From: Yeosuana aromativorans
GTDB lineage: Bacteria; Bacteroidota; Bacteroidia; Flavobacteriales; Flavobacteriaceae
Direction: 5' to 3'
NCBI RefSeq assembly: GCF_014646655.1
Contig: NZ_BMNR01000001.1
Location: forward strand, 1 to 64,000
Length of the DNA stretch: 64,000 nt
A program made the translations under genes and the position numbers. The notes under the pieces were generated by a model. It ran no database searches and was not told the DNA's origin. It saw only the letters and a list, made by a program, of their open reading frames with translations. This document shows, piece by piece, positions 26,758-34,364 of this stretch (its first letter is position 1; each line of letters opens with the position of its first letter).

Positions 26758-28062
26758 TTAAAATTCTCTGTTTATATCAAATTGCTCTAAATAATCGGCA
26801 ACCCGCCTTAAAAAACTACCCCCTAAAAAGCCATCAACCACACGATGATCAAAGGATAATGACAAGTACATCATGCTACGAATGGCTATTTCATCTCCTT
26901 TTTTGGTAGTAATTACTTCGGGGCGCTTTTTGATAATTCCCAAAGCTAAAATGGCCACTTCGGGTTGATTGATGATTGGGGTTCCCATGAGGCTTCCAAA
27001 TGTCCCTACGTTTGAAATGGTAAACGTTCCCCCTTTTAAATCGTCTCCTTTTAACTTGTTATCTCTAGCTTTTTCGGATAATTCGTTGACTTCTCTAGCT
27101 AATTCATTTAACTCTTTGCGGTCGGCATCTTTAATAACAGGAACAATTAAATTTCCTGATGGCAATGCTGATGCCATGCCTATATTAATATGGTCCTTAA
27201 TGATGATATTATCACCATCAACCGAGGCATTGATGTTTGGATACTCTTTGATGGCTTTTGCTACAGCCTCCACAAATAATGGCGTAAAGGTGAGTTTTTC
27301 GGAATATTGTTTTTGAAATTTTGTCTTATTGTCTTCTCGCCATTGCACCATATTTGTTACATCAGCTTCTACATAAGCGGTCACATGGGGCGACGTGTGT
27401 TTTGAATACACCATGTGGTCTGCAATCATTTTGCGCATTCGGTCCATTTCAACAATTCTACCTGTGCCTTTATCAAGCTGTAATTGTGGAATCCTAAATA
27501 CTGTGGGGTCTTGATTTAAGGGCTGTGCAAACTTGTATGGCCTGCCATCATTTATGTATTGAAATACATCGCTTTTTCGTAACCTACCGTCTGTTCCCGT
27601 TGCAGGTATTCTGACCAATTCTTCAAAACTGATATGATGCGTTTTCGCTATGGAAATAATAAGAGGTGAAAAAAAGGTATTCTCTCTCTGTCTTTTAGAC
27701 ATCTCACCCAAAGGGGGAAAGCTTACCTGAACAGGTTTTTGTTCTTTTATTTCATTATCGTTCTGAGACCTCTCGACTATGCTAGAGGTGACATTACCTT
27801 TTTTTGCAGATGATGTTTCTTTTGTGACTTCCAAAATGGCAATAACGCTACCAATCGGTACCACATCATTAATCTGAGCCTTGGTTTCTATCAATTTACC
27901 CGAACAGGGTGCAGGCAATTCATTATCTACCTTGTCTGTACCAATCTCAAGAATAATGTCACCCTCTTCAAAACTATCCCCTTCTTTAACCAACCAATTG
28001 AGGATGGTCGCTTCGGTAATACTTTCACCCATTTTGGGCATTCTCAATTCAAATTTAGACAT
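26758..28062 (-). CDS. Dihydrolipoamide acyltransferase, E2 of branched-chain 2-oxoacid dehydrogenase
   Basis: E2 carries the acyl group on lipoate to CoA. The lipoyl domain is at residues 1-80, with the lipoylated Lys44 in GTDKVDNE. The peripheral subunit-binding domain is at about 130-170 (FFSPLIISIAKTH, TGTDGRLRKSDV). The acyltransferase core runs from 200 to the end, with catalytic HRVVDG near 403. The linker between lipoyl and binding domains is odd: residues 90-104 and 111-127 are encoded by two small palindromic repeats. The ATG at 28062 is chosen over a GTG one codon upstream. A match to the operator palindrome lies at 28069-28086. Confidence 0.9.
   Translation of the reverse strand: MSKFELRMPKMGESITEATILNWLVKEGDSFEEGDIILEIGTDKVDNELPAPCSGKLIETKAQINDVVPIGSVIAILEVTKETSSAKKGNVTSSIVERSQNDNEIKEQKPVQVSFPPLGEMSKRQRENTFFSPLIISIAKTHHISFEELVRIPATGTDGRLRKSDVFQYINDGRPYKFAQPLNQDPTVFRIPQLQLDKGTGRIVEMDRMRKMIADHMVYSKHTSPHVTAYVEADVTNMVQWREDNKTKFQKQYSEKLTFTPLFVEAVAKAIKEYPNINASVDGDNIIIKDHINIGMASALPSGNLIVPVIKDADRKELNELAREVNELSEKARDNKLKGDDLKGGTFTISNVGTFGSLMGTPIINQPEVAILALGIIKKRPEVITTKKGDEIAIRSMMYLSLSFDHRVVDGFLGGSFLRRVADYLEQFDINREF
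27680..27725 (-). repeat. Palindromic repeat translated within the E2 linker (type A)
   Basis: On the minus strand this reads as CTTTCCCCCTTTGGGTGAG followed by ATGTCT AAA AGACA, a short hairpin. It resembles a dispersed flavobacterial element of the form CCCCTTTGGGGGAGATGTC...GACAGAGG. It is in frame and encodes residues 111-127 of E2 (SFPPLGEMSKRQRE). The family assignment is from memory. Confidence 0.5.
27752..27798 (-). repeat. Palindromic repeat translated within the E2 linker (type B)
   Basis: On the minus strand the core is ACCTCT-(10 nt)-AGAGGT with GTCGAG inside, and the TCGACT/ATGC segment resembles the TCGACTGCGCTC core at 190-205. It is in frame and encodes residues 90-104 of E2 (NVTSSIVERSQNDNE). 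It is separated from repeat A by six codons. Confidence 0.5.
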
Positions 28063-28068
28063 CACATG

Positions 28069-28086
28069 AACTAATGTTTGTTAGTT
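28069..28086. promoter_or_regulatory. Second candidate TetR operator upstream of E2
   Basis: AACTAATGTTTGTTAGTT matches the perfect 18-bp palindrome upstream of paaE at 15 of 18 positions; the mismatches are three adjacent central bases. It lies seven bases before the E2 start, between the enoyl-CoA hydratase gene and E2. This would let the same regulator act on the branched-chain genes. No binding is shown. Confidence 0.5.
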
Positions 28087-28120
28087 TTTTTATTACGTTT
28101 TATCTGTCAGGAACTTAATA

Positions 28121-28870
28121 CTATTTAAAGTCTTTTAATTTTTTCTTTGTGAATTCTGACAATACCAATTTTCCACTAATCTCAGCGCGTTCCAATAACA
28201 ATTGATTCCAATCTTCAGTACCTTCCCAAAAGACCTCTTTTAAAGCACGCATGGCATCTGGATTATATGCGGCTAAATTTTCTGAAAAACTTGCAACAGC
28301 ATCATCCAATTCGTTTAATGTTTCAAAAACCTGAGTATACAACCCTTTTTGTTGCGCCCATTCGGAAGAGTAAAATGTATTGGCATCCATGGCTATTTGA
28401 GATAAACCACTCAGCCCTATTTTTCGTTCTATAGCAGGCCCCACCACGAATGGTCCTATGCCAATATTGAGCTCACTCAACTTAATGGCCGCATGCTTGG
28501 TCGCCATACAATAATCGGTTGCGGCTGCCAATCCAACGCCTCCACCAACTGCTTTGCCCTGGATACGTCCAATGATAAATTTTGGACAGGTACGCATAGC
28601 ATTGATAACATTGGCAAACCCCAAAAAGAATTCTCGTCCCTTTTCGGCATTGTCAATACTAATCAATTCATTAAAACTGGCACCAGCACAAAAGGTTCTA
28701 TCGCCTCCACTTTTAAGGACAACTATTTTTATGTCTGGGTTTAAACCTGCATCGGTAATTGCACTTGCCAATTGTTTAAGCAAATTACTTGGCAATGAAT
28801 TGTGTGCAGGATGGAAGAATTCAATATATCCTATGCCGTTTTCTATGGTTTGTTTTACGTATTCTTTCAT
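28121..28870 (-). CDS. Enoyl-CoA hydratase/isomerase, probably PaaF-type
   Basis: The 249-residue crotonase-fold protein should hydrate an unsaturated acyl-CoA. The oxyanion-hole segments are GDRTFCAGASFNEL and IQGKAVGGGVGLAAATDY. The usual first catalytic Glu position follows in the LSELNIGIGPF segment. In the phenylacetate context the expected missing step is hydration of 2,3-dehydroadipyl-CoA (PaaF). A methylglutaconyl-CoA hydratase for leucine breakdown is an alternative, given the branched-chain genes on the other side. It starts 2 bp after paaZ ends. Confidence 0.8.
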   Translation of the reverse strand: MKEYVKQTIENGIGYIEFFHPAHNSLPSNLLKQLASAITDAGLNPDIKIVVLKSGGDRTFCAGASFNELISIDNAEKGREFFLGFANVINAMRTCPKFIIGRIQGKAVGGGVGLAAATDYCMATKHAAIKLSELNIGIGPFVVGPAIERKIGLSGLSQIAMDANTFYSSEWAQQKGLYTQVFETLNELDDAVASFSENLAAYNPDAMRALKEVFWEGTEDWNQLLLERAEISGKLVLSEFTKKKLKDFK

Positions 28871-28872
28871 AT

Positions 28873-31371
28873 TTATATCAATCCAAATTGTTCAAAATGA
28901 TGATTTAAATGCTTGCGCTCCAATAAATACCATTCATATCTATTTAATTCTCCAAAAACAACATTTTTTAATATGGCTTCTGGATTCTCTTTAAAATATT
29001 GTAGATACCGCTCTCTTGCTTCTAGCATTTTGTCTTTTGCTGTTTCTAAATCAGGGTGTTTCAATGTCTTGATTTTTGATTTCTCAGCTAACGGAAAATC
29101 ATATTCACGGGGCATCTTTTCATAGTTATATATGGTTGCATGCACTTTTTCCAAAACCTTTTCGGGTGTTGCAATGTCAAAATCCTGAATCTCCCCTGAG
29201 GCAATTCTGTATGTGTATTCTAAATGCTCGACCATCTCCTGCGAAGATAAGGTTCCCCATTTAGGTTTGGTATCTTTTGTTAGTTTACTTAAACATTTCT
29301 GAATGACTTCATCGGTCATTTCAACAAATGTTTCTTGTTTCTTTTGAACCATGGTTAAAATAGTTGCCACGGCTACCAACTCATCTTCAGCATCAAAAAT
29401 TTCAACAAACCATTTCACAATACCGCTTGGATGTTCTGCTGTCGCCACATCCCTATCTACTTTTTGTTTACAGGTCAACCGTACATAAATCGTATCATTG
29501 TGATACAACGGTCTTAAAAAGCGGCAATCCTCTAAACCATAATTGGCCGCAACCGGTCCTTTATTGGGATGCACTAGCAATCCCGCCGCTGCCGAAATGA
29601 TAAAATATCCATGGGCTGTTCGCTTTTCAAAAATACTGCCATCCAATGAGGTAATATCGGTGTGGGCATAAAAATGATCCCATGTGAGATTTGCAAAATT
29701 AATAATGTCGCTATCTGTAATGGTTCGCTTATGCGTCTTCAAAGACATTCCCGGTTGAATATCTTCCCAATGGTATTTAAACGGATGCTGATTGGCTTCT
29801 TTGTATTTGGATTTAGCTTGGTAAATCCCAGTAATCTCGGTTAAAGTGGTCGGTGATCCTTGAATAGCGGTTCGTTGCAAATAATGCTTGATACCACGCA
29901 TACCACCCATTTCTTCACCACCACCGGCTCGTCCTGGGCCACCGTGAACCAAAGTTGGCAAGGGTGAACCATGACCGGTGCTTTCTTTAGCACTTTCTCT
30001 ATTGATTACCAAAATACGTCCGTGATGGCTCGCTGCATTAATGACATATTCTTTGGCAATAGCGTCATCATTGGTCGCGATGGATGACACTAAAGACCCT
30101 TTACCCATTTGAGCCAATTCAATTGCTTCCTCTAAAGTTTTATAAGGCATGATAGTACTTACAGGGCCAAATGCTTCACGTTCATGAATCGCTTTACAAT
30201 TAAATGGATGGTCTGCCCGTAACAAAATAGGACTTATAAAAGCGCCTTTTTTAGCATCTGCCCCAAGTGTTTCCAGTGTATCTAGGTTACCATAAACAAT
30301 CTGTGCTTCTTTAGCGATATCTTTTACAGAATTCCTAACGGCCTCCACTTGTTTTTGACTGATTAACGAACCCATTCGTACCTCTTTTAATCTTGGGTCG
30401 CCAATGGTCACTTTATCCAATTGGTTACCAATAGCAATTTGAACATCTTCCAGTAATTTTTCTGGAACAATAATCCGTCTGATGGCCGTACATTTTTGAC
30501 CCGCTTTCACAGTCATTTCTTTTCTGACTTCTTTGATAAACAAATCAAATTCGGGAGTTCCCGGTATGGCATCTTCACCAAGAACCGATGCATTTAAAGA
30601 ATCTGCTTCCATTGTAAACGGAACGGATTCCTGAATCAATCTTGGATGTGCTTTCAACATTTTTCCAGTAGTTGCAGACCCCGTAAAGGTCACCACATCT
30701 TGGGACTCAACAGTATCCAATATATTTTTAATGGTTCCATTAATGATTTGCAAAGCACCTTCAGGAAGAATTCCTGAAGCGATAATCTCTCGGGCCACAG
30801 CTTCGGCTAAATAAGAGGATACAGGCGCTGGCAATACAACGGCCGGAACACCAGCCATCCAATTGACAGCACATTTTTCCAACATACCCCAAACCGGAAA
30901 ATTAAACGCATTGATATGAACGGCCACGCCTTTTTTGGGTACCATAATATGGTGTGCCATAAAACGTCCACCTCTTGACAAATCTATGGGGTCTCCTTCC
31001 ACATGGTAGGATTGGTTTGGGAACAGTTTACGCAATGAGGCATTGGCAAATAAATTACCGAAACCACCTTCAATATCAATCCAACTATCCATTCGGGTAG
31101 CACCTGTTCTATAACTTAACTCATAGAATGCTTCTTTTCGTTTGGTGAGATACAGTGCCAACTTTTTAATCATATTGCCCCGTTCCTGAAAGGTCATCTT
31201 ACGAAGTACCTCACCACCTTTAGTGCGCCCATAGTGTAAAATTTCAGGAATATTTAACCCTTCAATGGCGACACTTGTAAAGGCCTCACCAGTTATGGAA
31301 TCATACACTGGAGTTCCTTCTTCCTTACCTTCTACCCAGCTTCCTTGGACATAATGTTGTATCTTGTTCAT
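28873..31371 (-). CDS. paaZ: PaaZ, oxepin-CoA hydrolase / aldehyde dehydrogenase with extra C-terminal domain
   Basis: PaaZ opens the oxepin-CoA ring with its hydratase domain and oxidises the resulting aldehyde to 3-oxo-5,6-didehydrosuberyl-CoA. The aldehyde dehydrogenase domain covers about 1-520, with the catalytic Cys in KAGQKCTAIRRI. The MaoC-like hydratase domain is at about 535-675 (HFYAHTDITSLDGSIF, TAHGYFIISAAAGL). E. coli PaaZ ends there at about 681 residues. This one has 832, and residues 684-832 look like a DinB/DUF1569 domain (WGTLSSQEMVEHLEYTY, FGELNRYEW, KHLNHHFEQFG). It lies 3 bp after paaJ. Confidence 0.92.
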   Translation of the reverse strand: MNKIQHYVQGSWVEGKEEGTPVYDSITGEAFTSVAIEGLNIPEILHYGRTKGGEVLRKMTFQERGNMIKKLALYLTKRKEAFYELSYRTGATRMDSWIDIEGGFGNLFANASLRKLFPNQSYHVEGDPIDLSRGGRFMAHHIMVPKKGVAVHINAFNFPVWGMLEKCAVNWMAGVPAVVLPAPVSSYLAEAVAREIIASGILPEGALQIINGTIKNILDTVESQDVVTFTGSATTGKMLKAHPRLIQESVPFTMEADSLNASVLGEDAIPGTPEFDLFIKEVRKEMTVKAGQKCTAIRRIIVPEKLLEDVQIAIGNQLDKVTIGDPRLKEVRMGSLISQKQVEAVRNSVKDIAKEAQIVYGNLDTLETLGADAKKGAFISPILLRADHPFNCKAIHEREAFGPVSTIMPYKTLEEAIELAQMGKGSLVSSIATNDDAIAKEYVINAASHHGRILVINRESAKESTGHGSPLPTLVHGGPGRAGGGEEMGGMRGIKHYLQRTAIQGSPTTLTEITGIYQAKSKYKEANQHPFKYHWEDIQPGMSLKTHKRTITDSDIINFANLTWDHFYAHTDITSLDGSIFEKRTAHGYFIISAAAGLLVHPNKGPVAANYGLEDCRFLRPLYHNDTIYVRLTCKQKVDRDVATAEHPSGIVKWFVEIFDAEDELVAVATILTMVQKKQETFVEMTDEVIQKCLSKLTKDTKPKWGTLSSQEMVEHLEYTYRIASGEIQDFDIATPEKVLEKVHATIYNYEKMPREYDFPLAEKSKIKTLKHPDLETAKDKMLEARERYLQYFKENPEAILKNVVFGELNRYEWYLLERKHLNHHFEQFGLI

Positions 31372-31373
31372 AA

Positions 31374-32579
31374 CTAAACGCGTTCAATTATTGTTGCATA
31401 TCCTTGCCCTACACCAATACACATGGTAACCAGTGCATATCGTCTGCCTGATTCTTGTAGCTCTAAAGCTGCTGAATAGGCAATTCTAGCTCCTGTAACA
31501 CCTAACGGATGCCCAATAGCAATAGCTCCTCCATTGGGGTTGAGCCGTGGATCGTCATCTACCAAGCCCCAAGCACGTATGCAAGCCAAAGCTTGGGCCG
31601 CAAAGGCTTCATTTAATTCAATGATATCCATATCATCCATGGTCAATCCCGCTTTTTCCAAAGCTTTGTTGGACGCTTCTACTGGACCGATTCCCATAAT
31701 TCGAGGTTCTACCCCAACCACAGCTGAACTTACAATGCGAGCTATGGGTTTCAAATGATATTTTTTTGCAGCATCTTCTGAAGCAATGATAGTTGCAGCA
31801 GCACCATCATTCAATCCTGATGAATTTCCTGCCGTCACACTACCTCCTTCTTTTTTGAAGGCTGGCCGTAATTTACCTAAAACATCTATTGTGGTATTTG
31901 GTTTTATAAATTCGTCTTTCGAAAATTGAATCGGTTCTTTTTTCCGTTGTGGAATTTCAACAGAAACGATTTCTTTCGCCAATCGGCCATTCTGTTGTGA
32001 TTTAGACGCCTTTATTTGGCTCCAATAAGCAAATGCATCTTGGTCTTCTCGGGAAATCTGATATTTTGAAACCAGATTTTCAGCCGTTTGACCCATACCA
32101 TCTGTACCATATAAGGCTTCCATTTTAGGATTGATAAACCGCCAACCAAAACTAGAATCATACAGTTTAGCATCGGTTCCAAAAGCAGTGGAAGGTTTCG
32201 CAATCACATAAGGGCCACGTGTCATATTCTCCACGCCGCCAGCAATAAACACATCACCATCACCAGCCTTAATTGCTCTATTGGCATGAATTATGGCCGA
32301 CAAGCCAGAGGCACACAAACGGTTTACGGTTTCACCAGGAACGGTAAAAGGCAATCCAGCCAATAATGAAGCCATTCGTGCCACATTCCGGTTATCTTCA
32401 CCAGCTTGATTGGCGCAGCCTAAAATCACATCATCATAGGCTTCTTTAGGAATACTAGGATTCCGTTTTACGATTTCGGCAATAACTAAAGCCGCCAAAT
32501 CATCGGTTCTGACCGTTGATAAAGTACCTTGGTAACTTCCTATAGGCGTTCTAATGCCATCTATAATATATGCTTCCAT
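31374..32579 (-). CDS. paaJ: 3-oxoadipyl-CoA / 3-oxo-5,6-didehydrosuberyl-CoA thiolase
   Basis: The thiolase performs the two chain-shortening steps of the phenylacetate route, releasing acetyl-CoA and finally succinyl-CoA. The acyl-binding Cys is in NRLCASGLSAI, the His in GGAIAIGHPLGVTGAR and the second Cys in TMCIGVGQG. It has 401 residues from the ATG at 32579. An in-frame upstream start would add MGIN only. A small hairpin (CCCAC-AAAA-GTGGG, 32587-32600) lies directly before the start and a repeat further up, so its leader differs from the tightly packed neighbours. Confidence 0.92.
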   Translation of the reverse strand: MEAYIIDGIRTPIGSYQGTLSTVRTDDLAALVIAEIVKRNPSIPKEAYDDVILGCANQAGEDNRNVARMASLLAGLPFTVPGETVNRLCASGLSAIIHANRAIKAGDGDVFIAGGVENMTRGPYVIAKPSTAFGTDAKLYDSSFGWRFINPKMEALYGTDGMGQTAENLVSKYQISREDQDAFAYWSQIKASKSQQNGRLAKEIVSVEIPQRKKEPIQFSKDEFIKPNTTIDVLGKLRPAFKKEGGSVTAGNSSGLNDGAAATIIASEDAAKKYHLKPIARIVSSAVVGVEPRIMGIGPVEASNKALEKAGLTMDDMDIIELNEAFAAQALACIRAWGLVDDDPRLNPNGGAIAIGHPLGVTGARIAYSAALELQESGRRYALVTMCIGVGQGYATIIERV

Positions 32580-32630
32580 ATTAATGCCCACAAAAGTGGG
32601 TATCTTTTATTTTACTTAAACTTTTGTTTT

Positions 32631-32692
32631 ATGAGATGCTGAAACAAGTTCAGCATGATAAATTATATTATGATTCCTGCTTTCGCAGGAAT
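32631..32692. repeat. Two-hairpin repeat between paaI and paaJ
   Basis: The left module is ATGCTGAA-acaag-TTCAGCAT (36-43 with 49-56 of the 326xx block). The right module is ATTCCTGC-tttc-GCAGGAAT (32673-32680 with 32685-32692). The left module is nearly identical to a copy inside paaH. It ends two bases before the paaI stop codon. Confidence 0.75.
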
Positions 32693-32693
32693 G

Positions 32694-33095
32694 TTACCAT
32701 TCTTTTTGTGTACGATATACAACACCTTTAAAAAGTGCCACTAATTCGTTTCCTCGTTTAACTTCAATCACATTAAAACCTAATTTATTATTTACTTTTT
32801 CAATCACCGATTCTGCCACCAAATAGTCACCTTCATGCAAGGCTTCAATATGATTGATGCTTGTTTCGATTGACACTGCATAGTTTCCATGGGTATTAGC
32901 CGCAAAACCAAAAGCTGTATCAGCCAGTGAATAACTAATCCCGCCATGTGCTTTATTCATACTATTCAACATCTCTTTTCTAACGGTCATAGCCACTTTA
33001 CAACGACCAATTTCACATTCTAAAATCTCAATTCCCAGCCATTGACTATAAGCATCTTGGCTTAACATTTTATATGGAATTTGTTCACCTTTCAT
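32694..33095 (-). CDS. paaI: PaaI-type hydroxyphenylacetyl-CoA thioesterase
   Basis: This hot-dog thioesterase of about 133 residues frees CoA from dead-end phenylacetyl-CoA derivatives and so protects the pathway. The active-site segment is NSMNKAHGGISYSLADTAFGF, with HGG and a catalytic Asp. The ATG at 33095 is chosen because the longer frame to 33122 would translate part of the adjacent palindromic repeat (adding MLLAMTFLY) and lacks family support. The gene is bounded on both sides by repeats. Confidence 0.9.
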   Translation of the reverse strand: MKGEQIPYKMLSQDAYSQWLGIEILECEIGRCKVAMTVRKEMLNSMNKAHGGISYSLADTAFGFAANTHGNYAVSIETSINHIEALHEGDYLVAESVIEKVNNKLGFNVIEVKRGNELVALFKGVVYRTQKEW

Positions 33096-33105
33096 ATATA
33101 AAAAT

Positions 33106-33172
33106 GTCATTGCGAGGAGCATAACGACGTGGCAATCTTTTTATGAGATTCCTTAGCTTTGCTCGGAATGAC
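33106..33172. repeat. 67-bp element with terminal inverted repeats between paaH and paaI
   Basis: The left end GTCATTGCGAG and the reverse complement of the right end (GTCATTCCGAGC) match at 10 of 11 positions. It therefore can fold across its whole length. The element starts 10 bp from the paaI start and ends one base before the paaH stop codon. The left end resembles the GTCATTGCGAGGAG element recalled from many flavobacterial genomes. Confidence 0.75.
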
Positions 33173-33173
33173 G

Positions 33174-34355
33174 CTAATTAAAGAATGTTTTGTTTTCTCT
33201 ATTCATTTTTCGTAATAACGGACTGCATCGATATCTGTCTTCATGATAGTCATCATACAACGCATCCATACTATTAACACACCAATCAATGCCTTTCTTA
33301 TCGGCCCAAGCCAACAAGCCCTTTGGATAATTAACGCCTTTGGTCATAGCATTGTCAATATCTTTTGCCGAGGCTATATTTAAAAACAATGCATCAGCGG
33401 CTTCATTAATGAGCATGACCAATACTCTATCAAATATTTGCTGTTCAAGCTCTTTTTTATGAGATCCTGAAACAATTTCAGGATGACGATTGGTTTCAAT
33501 ATTGCCTTTTTCATCATACCCATAATAACCCTTTCCAGATTTTCGGCCCAAATATCCAGCTTCAACCAATCTTTTTTGGGTGAATGCCGGTTTGTATCTC
33601 GAATCGAAATAAAATGCTTTAAAGACGGTTTCTGTCACCGTATAATTAACATCATTCCCAATAAAATCCATTAACTCAAAAGGTCCCATTCTAAAACCTC
33701 CCAAGTTTTTTAAACTCCAATCTATGGTTTCAAAATCGGCAATACCTTCTTCATAAATGCGAAGCGATTCCCCATAGAAAGGACGCGCCACACGATTCAC
33801 AATAAACCCTGGCGTGTCTTTAGCTACTGCCACTGTTTTATTCCAACCGGATATGATTTTTACAGTTTCATCCAATATATTTTTTGATGTTTGAAGTGCT
33901 GGAACCACCTCAACCAATTGCATTAAAGGAGCTGGATTGAAAAAATGAATGCCAACACAGCGCTCTGGATTATTTAACGCCGATGCAATAGATGTAATAG
34001 ATAAACTTGAGGTATTACTTGCCATAATACAATTATTGGACACCATAGTTTCCAATTCTGAAAACACTGTTTTCTTGATGTCAAGATTCTCCACTATAGC
34101 TTCAATAACCAGATCCGCTTCCGATAACGCTTTTAAATCGCCAACATATTCAATATTCTTTTGAATTCTTTCTTTTTCAGCGTTATCCAGTTTTCCTTTT
34201 TCATTTAAGCGAGATAAAATACGTTCCAAATCTGCTTTACTTTTATTTAACGCGATTGGATTGGTATCATATATCTTGACCGAACAGTCAGCGGTAGATG
34301 CTACTTGAGCAATTCCGCTTCCCATGGTACCACAACCTATAATTGCAACGTTCAT
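33174..34355 (-). CDS. paaH: 3-hydroxyacyl-CoA dehydrogenase
   Basis: PaaH oxidises 3-hydroxyadipyl-CoA to 3-oxoadipyl-CoA with NAD+. The Rossmann motif is GCGTMGSGIAQVA (residues 8-20). The catalytic His is in VGIHFFNPAP near 137. Two C-terminal 3HCDH domains lie at about 186-280 and 305-390. Residues 291-300 (HPEIVSGSHK), in the linker between them, are encoded by a palindromic repeat that is also present between paaI and paaJ. It follows the threonine-dehydratase-like gene by 9 bp. Confidence 0.93.
   Translation of the reverse strand: MNVAIIGCGTMGSGIAQVASTADCSVKIYDTNPIALNKSKADLERILSRLNEKGKLDNAEKERIQKNIEYVGDLKALSEADLVIEAIVENLDIKKTVFSELETMVSNNCIMASNTSSLSITSIASALNNPERCVGIHFFNPAPLMQLVEVVPALQTSKNILDETVKIISGWNKTVAVAKDTPGFIVNRVARPFYGESLRIYEEGIADFETIDWSLKNLGGFRMGPFELMDFIGNDVNYTVTETVFKAFYFDSRYKPAFTQKRLVEAGYLGRKSGKGYYGYDEKGNIETNRHPEIVSGSHKKELEQQIFDRVLVMLINEAADALFLNIASAKDIDNAMTKGVNYPKGLLAWADKKGIDWCVNSMDALYDDYHEDRYRCSPLLRKMNRENKTFFN
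33456..33486 (-). repeat. Palindromic repeat translated inside paaH
   Basis: ATCCTGAA (33464-33471) pairs with TTCAGGAT (33477-33484) around ACAAT. It is the same module as 32628-32659 apart from a G-C to C-G swap in the stem and one loop base. It is in frame and encodes the linker peptide at residues 291-300 of PaaH. Confidence 0.75.
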
Positions 34356-34364
34356 ACTTAATTT

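Noticed and set aside
28554-28994. 146-codon plus-strand frame across the hydratase and paaZ ends
   Set aside because: It is antisense to two well-supported genes and has no motif.
33096-33122. N-terminal extension of paaI by nine codons
   Set aside because: These codons (MLLAMTFLY) come from the adjacent palindromic element. The PaaI family starts near the ATG at 33095, so the extension is an accident of an open frame through the repeat.
33380-33565. Alternative frame within paaH reading through the repeat (contains VILKLFQDLIKK)
   Set aside because: It lies wholly within paaH in another frame. The peptide is only the repeat read in a second frame. The paaH frame has the catalytic motifs and full length.
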